Source: G963668605 sp963668605 (GTDB taxonomy: Bacteria; Acidobacteriota; Terriglobia; Bryobacterales; Bryobacteraceae). From it: a stretch of DNA of 64,000 bases. A model generated the notes under the pieces. The model made no database searches and was not told where the DNA came from. It saw nothing but the letters and a program-made list of their open reading frames with translations. Position numbers and translations under genes: made by a program. Positions 1 to 7,386 of this stretch are shown piece by piece. Numbering within the stretch: the first letter of the stretch is position 1; each line of letters opens with the position of its first letter. The stretch spans positions 6,696,001 through 6,760,000 of the forward strand of contig OY764903.1 in the NCBI GenBank assembly GCA_963668605.1, written 5' to 3'.

Positions 1-2089
1 AGGCATTGACGATCGCTTGCGTGGTGCCCCTCATCTGAATCATGCGGTCCACGGGGAGTCCCAACACAATCGACTTCGAGCCGGGATCGAAACCTACCAA
101 CTGGTTGCCGGTTTCCGAATACGGAGAGAAGTACTCATAACGCAGACCGAGATTCAGCGTCAGAGAAGGCGAGACCTTCCAATTGTCCTGGAAATAGCCG
201 GAGTACTCTTTGTTCCGGATGTGATACCAGCTACGGCCGAACCGTGTCAGATACTGGGCCGCGACCCCAAGGTAAACATTCGCCGCATTGTGACCGCTAC
301 GAGTGACGGCGCCCATGGCGCTGCCGGTGGCCGGATCATACAGAGCCGTGGCCCCACTGTTAAACTGAACGCTTCCTTGCAACTCTTCCTGCAACGGCAG
401 CACGTCGATAAAGTCCTTCCGGAAACGCCAGCCGAGCTCGAACTGATGCTTCCCCTGGATTCTAGTGAAGTTCTGTTCGACGGTGATGGTCCGATCATCG
501 TCCTCCTCGGGTTTCGGACCATTGAAGGTGTTATCGAAGCCCGTCTGGCCGAAATTCGGGAGACCGAGGCCATTCAGCGGATTCGGCAGCCCCAGTTTTC
601 CTGCGATATTGTCTTCGCCGCCACGGACGGCGTTTGCGCCCCGGCTCGCAACCGACGCGCCGGTTCCGATCGTCTCCATGAAAAAGATGGGAGAAAAGAG
701 ATGGGTCCAGGACAGCATCGAATTGTGATTATTCTCCATGCCGCGGTTGACGTTGCCGGTCAGATCCAGCGCCGTGGGGGCTCCCGCAGTGCTGGATATG
801 CCGAGTCTCTTTCCAGTGGTGTAGCGCCCGAAAACCTGGTCCTTCTCCGAGAGCCGATGGTCGATCCGAACGGTGTATGTGCGCTGGTCCTGTGCCGAGG
901 GAAGCACGCCGAAGTAATTGTCTCCGGCCATGGGATTGACCTCCACCAGCGTTGGCGCCGGGGTGATGTTGAATATGTGCGCACCCACCGGACTCCGAAG
1001 GTTCGCCGGCATGACGTTGCCGGCGAACGGGAGGCGCTGCCAGGCCGGTCCGGACGTCGTCCACGGATCATATAGCGTGTTCCGGCGGCCGACGCCGTCC
1101 TGCAATCCGCTAAAGTCTCCTTGCCGCATAGCCGCCGTCGGCAGGGCGAGGGCCGCCGTGGTCGACTGCCTCAGGCGGTATTCCTCCCAAGAGGCGAAAA
1201 AAAAGGTCCGGTTGCGTCCGTTGTAGAGTCTGGGAATATGGACCGGTCCACCGAGCGAAGCGCCGAACTCGTTGCGAACGAGTTCGGGCGGCTTATCATA
1301 GTAGTCTTCCCTGCGTCGCGCAACGCCTAAACCATTATTTCTCGCCGTGTAGAACACTCCCCCGTGCCACCGGTTGGCGCCGCTTTTGGTGGAGATGACT
1401 GTTGTAGCCGGGCGGCTGAGTTTGGCCGAGGAAACACTGGTTTCAACCCCGAATTCGTTGACGGTGTCGAGGCCCGGAGGGCGGCTGGGCATGGTGCCCT
1501 GAAAACGCCGGTCAAGGACCGCGCCATCCTGCACGTATTCCATGGCGGCATCGCGCAGTCCGAAAACTCGCGGCGCGTCGCCGCTGCCTTCGAGGCCAGG
1601 CGTAGTGACCATGACCAGGCTCTGCAGGAAACGCCCGTTGAGGGGCAACTGCTCAATGCGTTCCCGTTCGACCACGTTGGCCAGCGAGGCGCTGGTCGTG
1701 GTTACAAGTGGAGTCAAGTCCCCGGTAACCGTGATTGCCGTCGCCGTACCGCCGACTTTGAAAACGGCGTCCATGACTGCGGTTTGACCAGTTTGGAGCA
1801 GCACCTTTGCCTTCCATTTCTCCATGCCGGAAAACTCCACGGAGATGGAGTAATCGCCGGGCGGCAGTGACGCAAAAAGGTAGTACCCGGTCGCATTCGT
1901 TGCCGACTTGTATTGGCGGCCCGTGTCCACCTGTTCGAGAAGAACGGTCGCATTCGGCACGACGGCCTGGCTCGAGTCCCTAACCGTTCCTTGGATGCTG
2001 CCGTTGCCGGTCTGGCCCGGCAGCGGCAGGGAAAAAGAGATCAACAGACAACATACGAAAGCAAGCGTCGATCTAAGATACAAGTGCAT
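1..2089 (-). CDS. TonB-dependent receptor, Oar-like (3' end outside window)
   Basis: About 696 codons are open from an ATG at 2089 to the window edge. The start has a GGAGG box about 6 nt upstream and is followed by a hydrophobic signal peptide ending near Leu-Pro-Gly-Gln. Next comes a carboxypeptidase-regulatory-like beta-sandwich (GSIQGTVRDSSQAVVPNATV, residues about 30-110), then the plug region with the typical 'LPLNGRFLQSLV' and 'LVRNEFGASLGGPV' strings, then outer-membrane barrel strands. Proteins of this type are usually about 1,050-1,100 residues, so roughly a third is missing on the left. The likely role is outer-membrane uptake of oligosaccharides or peptides; the substrate cannot be read. 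A CehA-type hydrolase lies 169 bp upstream on the same strand, so the two may be co-transcribed. Confidence 0.9.
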   Translation of the reverse strand, partial: MHLYLRSTLAFVCCLLISFSLPLPGQTGNGSIQGTVRDSSQAVVPNATVLLEQVDTGRQYKSATNATGYYLFASLPPGDYSISVEFSGMEKWKAKVLLQTGQTAVMDAVFKVGGTATAITVTGDLTPLVTTTSASLANVVERERIEQLPLNGRFLQSLVMVTTPGLEGSGDAPRVFGLRDAAMEYVQDGAVLDRRFQGTMPSRPPGLDTVNEFGVETSVSSAKLSRPATTVISTKSGANRWHGGVFYTARNNGLGVARRREDYYDKPPELVRNEFGASLGGPVHIPRLYNGRNRTFFFASWEEYRLRQSTTAALALPTAAMRQGDFSGLQDGVGRRNTLYDPWTTSGPAWQRLPFAGNVMPANLRSPVGAHIFNITPAPTLVEVNPMAGDNYFGVLPSAQDQRTYTVRIDHRLSEKDQVFGRYTTGKRLGISSTAGAPTALDLTGNVNRGMENNHNSMLSWTHLFSPIFFMETIGTGASVASRGANAVRGGEDNIAGKLGLPNPLNGLGLPNFGQTGFDNTFNGPKPEEDDDRTITVEQNFTRIQGKHQFELGWRFRKDFIDVLPLQEELQGSVQFNSGATALYDPATGSAMGAVTRSGHNAANVYLGVAAQYLTRFGRSWYHIRNKEYSGYFQDNWKVSPSLTLNLGLRYEYFSPYSETGNQLVGFDPGSKSIVLGLPVDRMIQMRGTTQAIVNA

Positions 2090-2258
2090 CTTGCGCCTCC
2101 ATTACCGGCTCAATGCCACTCAGCGGCGGCAGGGTACGAAAACTCCGCATCGCGGATTCATCGTCACATCGTCGATCAGTAGTCCCGCCGAACCGCCTCT
2201 ACCCACGGATTCCGCAGACGAGGCACGAAAAACTGCATGATTTGCTATCGCCGTGCCG

Positions 2259-4010
2259 TTACCGGGTTTGCCCCACGGCCTTGTACTTCGCGCGCGCATC
2301 CTGGATACTCTCCATCAAGAGGGGCAACTCGCTAACCGAATAGCCATGGCGCTGCGTATATTGGCGATCGCGCAAACGTTTCTCGATAAAGTCAAGTACT
2401 TTCAGCCGCTTCTCGACCAACTGCGGCAACTGCGCCCTGTCGGCAAAGCTCGCCCCATCCACGATCACATACACGGGCGAGGTGTGAGCCACCGCGGCGT
2501 TGAAAGTTGTGGTACGCGCCACGATCCACTGGCTCTCGCCGGCCGGCAATTCGAACTCCGCCGTCAGTTCGCTCTGCTTCGGGTCGCGCGACTCCACCGC
2601 ACGGATCACCCGCCCCTGTGAGAGAACCTCCAGCACCTTCGGCGCCCCGATCGCCTCTGGCGCCCAGGCACGCACCTGGATACGCACGTTCGCATTCTTC
2701 CGGACCCGTACTTCATCCCCGGGCATCGCGCCCCCGGCCGTCAGCGCCAACATGGGCCCGTTGGTAACGAACGTGCGGCCCTGCTTGACGGCGGCATACC
2801 ACGAATCGACCGAAAAGTTCCGGCCCGTATACGCATAGACCCGCGATTCTCCGAGCATATAGCCCCCGCTAACATCCGAGCCCGCCAAGGCGGTCAGCTT
2901 GACGCCCATGTTCAGAAAATCGTAATAATCCTCCACTCCCAATTGCCGGAATTGCAGGATTTCCATGAAATCGATCTTGCCCCGGATCGTATTGATGCTC
3001 GCGTCCCAGCCCGGGTGGAGATCCTGTTCCGGATGCAAGCGGTGATAATACGACGGCGTCCAGGGCAGGTGCGCGTAACCGCATAGGCCGCCCTGCTCGT
3101 GAACGACGTCGCACACCTTATCCATAAGCTGGTCCCGGTTGCGAACAGCCGCCTTGATATTAAGCTGCATGAGGTGACCCTGTTCGGCGTAGGACGGGCG
3201 TGGACCTTCATGGCCGGAAGCCAGCGCATAGTCTCCCATCTGGTAGCGGAAATCCTTGCCGTAACCCATTTGCGGGTGGCCAAACTCCGTCAGCGTTTTG
3301 CTGTAACTGAGGACGCTTGTCATGTGAATGTCCTGCGCTTCCGCCCACGTAAGAATAAACTCGTTTCGCCACGGCTGGTCGCGCCAGTTGTGAAACTCCG
3401 GATCGCCGGAATACCAGCCCTGCTGCCGCATGTCCACCCACCGCGCCAATCTGACGTCCCGTTCCAGCTTCTGCCGCGGCGCGATCGTGAATTCCTCAAA
3501 GACCGGGAAATATTCCACCCCGCGGCTCACCGCCAGACGCCACTTCCCCGGCGGCAGCGTGATGCTGAAGGGCTTCGAGACAAAGTACGCCACCGGTTCG
3601 TTCCAATACGGCATCGCCGGCAAGCCCGCGTACACAGGGTAGACATCGTGTTGAGGTTGATCCAAGGGAATACCCGGCAGTGGTACGGTCACCGTCAGCC
3701 GCACGGGGCCGATGTCTCCGGGCGACCATTCTCTGGTCCCCGGCCCCGCTGCCCAGCCCGCTATCTGCTCTTTGCTCGTAACAATATGCGGCGAGACAAT
3801 CGTCCCGTCGGGCGGTACGCGCCACGACTTGTCCGCCAGCGAAGTGATGCAGACTATTGCGGGCACGACTTTCCCGCTGGCCTTGTCGGTGATGGCGACA
3901 CGCAGCGTACCGATGTTGGACTGCCCGGGAATGGAATACGGCGCCAAGCCCAAGAGCAACGCCAGCGCTGCCCGCGCGGCCACGGTCCGGTTGAGCTTCT
4001 TGACTTGCAT
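2259..4010 (-). CDS. Secreted CehA/McbA-type metallohydrolase (PHP-like)
   Basis: 583 aa from ATG 4010, preceded by GAGGAG at a good distance. Residues 1-30 form a signal peptide (basic start, then a leucine/alanine core). A beta-rich N-terminal half (to about residue 200) precedes a PHP-like metal-binding half. Candidate metal-site strings are 'YSGDPEFHNW', 'YAHLPW', 'EILQF' and 'GSDVSGG', in the order expected for the CehA/McbA group. That family hydrolyses esters or phosphoesters; the carbaryl-hydrolase name is historical and not evidence of substrate here. It is likely periplasmic or extracellular. It sits directly upstream of the partial TonB receptor, which suggests processing of the transported compound. 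The exact reaction is unknown. Confidence 0.75.
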   Translation of the reverse strand: MQVKKLNRTVAARAALALLLGLAPYSIPGQSNIGTLRVAITDKASGKVVPAIVCITSLADKSWRVPPDGTIVSPHIVTSKEQIAGWAAGPGTREWSPGDIGPVRLTVTVPLPGIPLDQPQHDVYPVYAGLPAMPYWNEPVAYFVSKPFSITLPPGKWRLAVSRGVEYFPVFEEFTIAPRQKLERDVRLARWVDMRQQGWYSGDPEFHNWRDQPWRNEFILTWAEAQDIHMTSVLSYSKTLTEFGHPQMGYGKDFRYQMGDYALASGHEGPRPSYAEQGHLMQLNIKAAVRNRDQLMDKVCDVVHEQGGLCGYAHLPWTPSYYHRLHPEQDLHPGWDASINTIRGKIDFMEILQFRQLGVEDYYDFLNMGVKLTALAGSDVSGGYMLGESRVYAYTGRNFSVDSWYAAVKQGRTFVTNGPMLALTAGGAMPGDEVRVRKNANVRIQVRAWAPEAIGAPKVLEVLSQGRVIRAVESRDPKQSELTAEFELPAGESQWIVARTTTFNAAVAHTSPVYVIVDGASFADRAQLPQLVEKRLKVLDFIEKRLRDRQYTQRHGYSVSELPLLMESIQDARAKYKAVGQTR

Positions 4011-4244
4011 AAGGTTCTCCTCAATCAGAATTTCAGTCGTGGCTTTTCAGTATACTGCGTCGCAAATAGTAACTTTCGACCGCTCCCTTACGGTCACGGC
4101 TCTGTAAGTGTTCTGATCCCCACTTCTGTTGCGCACCCCTGGAACACCGGGCGCTGGCCTTCGAGTAGGACACAGGCGGCTCCAGCGCGGGCGCACTTGC
4201 TTTTGATTTCTATTTGCTTCGTTCGTGATATGATGGCAGCCGAT

Positions 4245-4537
4245 ATGAAGCTCCCAGCGAGTGCGCTCTGCGTACGCTGTCTCGCTGGCGGCCTTGGTCT
4301 GAAGGCCGCCGGTCCGTCGCGCACAGCCAATCACATTCTGGCTTTCATGAACCAGGACGGCGTCAAGAAGGTGGACTACCTGGTGGTCAGCCATTTTGAG
4401 GACGATCACATGGGAGCGGCGGCGAACAGGCGCCGCATATCAAGATCAGCGTGAATGCGGACGGCTCCTATACGGTCATGAACAGCCGCAACGGATTCGC
4501 CAAGAAGTACGCGGCGCGGAAATCGGGAAACCCATGA
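4245..4537 (+). pseudogene. Metallo-beta-lactamase-fold hydrolase relic (internally deleted)
   Basis: An N-terminal piece starts at ATG 4245 with a signal-like segment, then 'NQDGVKKVDYLVVSHFEDDH', matching the first metal-binding strand of MBL hydrolases (usually T/SHxHxDH; here SHFEDDH). Just after it, at about 4418, the frame shifts. A C-terminal piece follows in another frame, 'HIKISVNADGSYTVMNSRNG' onward, to TGA 4535-4537. The whole reading is about 97 codons where a family member would have about 350, so the middle and most catalytic residues are gone. The stop overlaps the ATG of the next gene (ATGA), suggesting the two were once translationally coupled. Confidence 0.65.
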
Positions 4538-5400
4538 GACTGCGAATTCTTATATCGTGTTTTCTGCTGGCCGCCATCTGCGCCGCCGAGGATCTTCCCA
4601 TTACCCGGCTTGCCGGCATGCACTACGTGGTGAAAGACATGGAGCGCACGCGGCAGTTCTATGCCGGCATGCTGGGGCTGGAGCAGGCATTCGAGGTCCC
4701 GTGCGAGCCGGACGGGTCCACATGTGTCTATTTCAAGTTGAACGACGATCAGTACATGGTGTTTTCGGCGGGCGCCGTGCCGGCGGAAGGTTTCCGCTTG
4801 CGGGGCATTTCGATGCTCACGCCGGATGCGGCGAAACTCCGTGCCATGCTGGAGCGGCGCGGCCTGAAGCCGGGCCCTGTGGGCAAGGGCGCGGACGGCA
4901 GCCTGCACGTGATACTGGCGGACCCCTTCGGGATGCGGATCGATTTCGTCCAGTACGCGCCGGGCTCGCTCCAAGCCAGGAACCGGGGGAAATTTCTGGG
5001 ATCGCAGAGAGTGACCGGGCAGTTATTCCATGCGGCCGTTGCCGTGGACAAACTGGACGCAGGCATGGCTTTCTACCGCGACAAACTCGGGTTCAAGGAA
5101 TCCCTGCGCGGCGGCCCCGACCAGGAAATCCGGTGGATCAATATGGATATGCCGGGAACCAGGATCAATGGCGACTACATTGAGCAGATGGTTCACACCG
5201 CATCGCCCGCCTCCGCGCGCCAGCACATCTGCTTCGCGGCCGCGGACATACAGGTGGCGTACAAGGCGCTCGTCGAGAGGGGACTTTCCGGCGGGTTCAA
5301 GCCGTTTCTGGCGAAAAACAATCACTGGATCATGAACTTGAAGGACGCCAACGGCATTCGCGTGGAAATGATGGAGCCAGACGAAGCCAAGAAGCAATAG
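4534..5400 (+). CDS. Secreted two-domain VOC (glyoxalase-like) protein
   Basis: 288 aa. I chose the ATG at 4534 rather than the upstream open frame because it begins a clear signal peptide (MRLRILISCFLLAAICAAED) and overlaps the preceding relic's stop as ATGA. Two betaalphabetabetabeta VOC modules follow: residues about 28-150 ('GMHYVVKDMERTRQFYAGML') and about 165-280 ('FHAAVAVDKLDAGMAFYRDK'). The second has the pattern common in bleomycin-resistance/dioxygenase-type VOC proteins. VOC members usually bind a divalent metal and act on vicinal oxygens, but export and the duplicated fold leave the reaction open. The Gfo/Idh gene follows after 124 bp on the same strand. Confidence 0.75.
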   Translation: MRLRILISCFLLAAICAAEDLPITRLAGMHYVVKDMERTRQFYAGMLGLEQAFEVPCEPDGSTCVYFKLNDDQYMVFSAGAVPAEGFRLRGISMLTPDAAKLRAMLERRGLKPGPVGKGADGSLHVILADPFGMRIDFVQYAPGSLQARNRGKFLGSQRVTGQLFHAAVAVDKLDAGMAFYRDKLGFKESLRGGPDQEIRWINMDMPGTRINGDYIEQMVHTASPASARQHICFAAADIQVAYKALVERGLSGGFKPFLAKNNHWIMNLKDANGIRVEMMEPDEAKKQ

Positions 5401-5524
5401 TATTTGCCGGAAGGCAGGGAAAAAGTCGCGAAACCGCGCCTTGATTTTTTGAAGCAGGAACCGGCTTCGCGCGGATGGTTTGTAAGGCAGTGACCGTTTC
5501 AGAAAACGTCAATTGGAGAAGAAT

Positions 5525-6646
5525 ATGCATCAAGGAAAAATCAATGTCGCGATCGTGGGGCTGGGATTCGGCAAGGAGTTCATCCCCATCTTCCAGCGTC
5601 ACCCCAACACCAACATGTACGCCATCTGCCAGCGCTCGAAAGAAAAGCTGGACGAGGTGGGCGATCAGTTCGGCGTGGAGAAGCGGTACACCAGCTTTGA
5701 GGAGTTGATCCGGGACCCGCAGGTGGACGTGGTGCATATCAATTCGCCGATCCATCTGCACGCGCCGCAGAGCATTGCCGCCTTGAAGGCCGGCAAACAC
5801 GTGGCCAGCACGGTGCCGGCGGCCACCAGCATCGAGGAATGCTGGGGAATCGTGAAGGCGGCCGAAGCATCCGGCAAGAACTACATGATGATGGAGACCG
5901 CTATCTACTCGCGGGAATTCCTGTTCATCCGTGAACTGCGGGATACCGGAAAGCTGGGCCGGATTCAGTTCATGCGCGGATGCCACCAGCAGGAGATGGC
6001 GGGTTGGCCGGGATACTGGGAAGGGCTGCCGCCCATGCACTACGCGACGCATGCGGTGAGCCCCTGCCTGGCCCTGGTGAAAGGGGAGGCCGAGTACGTA
6101 TCCTGCTTCGGTTCCGGGCAGATTGCGCCGAACCTGGTGGCCAAGTACGGTTCGCCGTTCGCGGTGGAGAGCGCGCTGTTCAAGGTGCGCGGCCAGCAGC
6201 TTTCGTTCGAGGTCACGCGATCGCTGTTCGAGACGGCGCGGCAGTATATCGAGAGCTTCGACGTTTACGGCGACAAGGCGGCCTTCGAGTGGCAACTCAT
6301 CGAAGGCGAGGAGCCGGTGATCCACGTGGGCGAGCAACCGCAACGGGTGCCGGTGCCCGATTATGCCCGTCTGCTGCCCGAACCGATCCAGCGCTTCACC
6401 ACCAAGGGCGTTTACGATACCGAGCACGCGCACCTCTCGTTCATTCAGGGCGGCGGGCATGGCGGTTCACACCCGCACCTGGTGCACGAATTCGTGAGCA
6501 GCGTGATCGAGGGCCGGCCGTCGTTTCCGGATGTGTACCAGTCCCTGAACTGGACCTGCGCGGGAATCTGCGCCCATGAATCCGCCATGCGAGGCGGAGA
6601 GATGGTTAAACTGCCTAACTTCAGGGAATCGCACGCCAGCGCCTAA
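5525..6646 (+). CDS. Gfo/Idh/MocA-family oxidoreductase
   Basis: 373 aa from ATG 5525, placed 6 nt after GGAGAA; a TTG twelve bases upstream is also open but poorly placed. The N-terminal Rossmann fold shows 'NVAIVGLGFG' (dinucleotide binding), then 'VHINSPIHLHA' and 'GKHVASTVPAATS'. In this last string the usual Glu-Lys-Pro catalytic strand motif is replaced by Thr-Val-Pro, so it may not be a standard sugar dehydrogenase. 'THAVSPCLAL' occupies the position of the conserved active-site region, and a C-terminal alpha/beta domain follows. No signal peptide: cytoplasmic. It probably oxidises or reduces a sugar or cyclitol; the substrate is unknown. Confidence 0.85.
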   Translation: MHQGKINVAIVGLGFGKEFIPIFQRHPNTNMYAICQRSKEKLDEVGDQFGVEKRYTSFEELIRDPQVDVVHINSPIHLHAPQSIAALKAGKHVASTVPAATSIEECWGIVKAAEASGKNYMMMETAIYSREFLFIRELRDTGKLGRIQFMRGCHQQEMAGWPGYWEGLPPMHYATHAVSPCLALVKGEAEYVSCFGSGQIAPNLVAKYGSPFAVESALFKVRGQQLSFEVTRSLFETARQYIESFDVYGDKAAFEWQLIEGEEPVIHVGEQPQRVPVPDYARLLPEPIQRFTTKGVYDTEHAHLSFIQGGGHGGSHPHLVHEFVSSVIEGRPSFPDVYQSLNWTCAGICAHESAMRGGEMVKLPNFRESHASA

Positions 6647-6852
6647 TGTCATGGGCAAGAACCAGGAATACGTACAGGACCTGGAAGCGGATTGTCGGCA
6701 CCGTGAAGAAGTCGACCGACACCATGGTTTTGACGTGATTCTCGAGGAAGGTCCGCCAAGTCTGCGATGGAGGTTTGCGGTGGTCGTATGGTCAAATTAT
6801 CCATCGCACCGGTTACTCAACAAACCGCGTATGATGTTCGTTCACCAGGCGC

Positions 6853-6924
6853 GACAACAAATGGGCGCGGCTGCTGGCCTATGTGACGGGCCTCGTCAAC
6901 CAGCGGTTGCAGGAGTATGAATAG
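6853..6924 (+). pseudogene. Fragment of an integrase-type transposase N-terminus
   Basis: In one frame the sequence reads 'KWARLLAYVTGLVNQ' followed by a short tail and TAG. From memory this matches the opening of integrase-core transposases common in Acidobacteria, where it continues into a helical 'YLAAENRIL' segment; here it is cut off after 23 codons. The intact relative in this window (61748) has the equivalent 'ISIAGWLGQQQRDAIDYLRE'. No start codon context or downstream catalytic domain is present. The match is short, so confidence is limited. Confidence 0.4.
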
Positions 6925-7386
6925 CCTGATGAGACGAATCGGCGGGGCGGGGAAGTGCCGCGAAGCACACGCAAATACGAAACATCGCCCTTGGTTAACA
7001 GCCTGGAGAGCGCCGCTCTGCCGAAATTCTCTATTCGAGAGTTCGTAAATGCGTCCGTCTCGGGGAGCCACTCCTTCCGAGTCCCAAATTCACACAGCTA
7101 TTATCTTGACAGCAGCGCCGGCCGTGACCGTTGCCCGTATCCCCCACATTCCGCAGGTTTTCGCGCGCCGGGCGGTCTCTCCAGTTGGAAAGGAGACTCC
7201 GCGGGGGTGCAAGCTCAACCCCAGGGTTGAGGCCGAACCCCACGTTGTCGGGTACCAATTCTCTGGTTTCTCCGGTTGACAGGAAGCGTTTGTTGACGGC
7301 CCCGTTCAAGCTGGCGGCCTTCGGCGAGCATTCAAACCACGGGGGCCAAAACCGCCGACGAACGCGAGTGCGGCCACGTCGCCAAT
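6925..7386. other. Unassigned stretch downstream of the DnaE2/HsdR chimera
   Basis: No gene is supported. A minus-strand frame is open from 7459 to 7031, but it starts inside the neighbouring chimera in another phase and matches nothing I recognise. The central part (7180-7300) has a protein-like look on both strands and could be an old repeat or a decayed ORF. A search of 7030-7390 against Acidobacteriota genomes would decide. Confidence 0.3.

Noticed and set aside
17..1075. Long plus-strand open frame opposite the TonB receptor
   Set aside because: The minus frame has a signal peptide, a ribosome site and family motifs; the plus frame is its high-G+C shadow.
3099..4454. 451-codon plus-strand open frame
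   Set aside because: Most is antisense to the CehA-type gene. Only the last part, from about 4230, carries the metallo-beta-lactamase relic.
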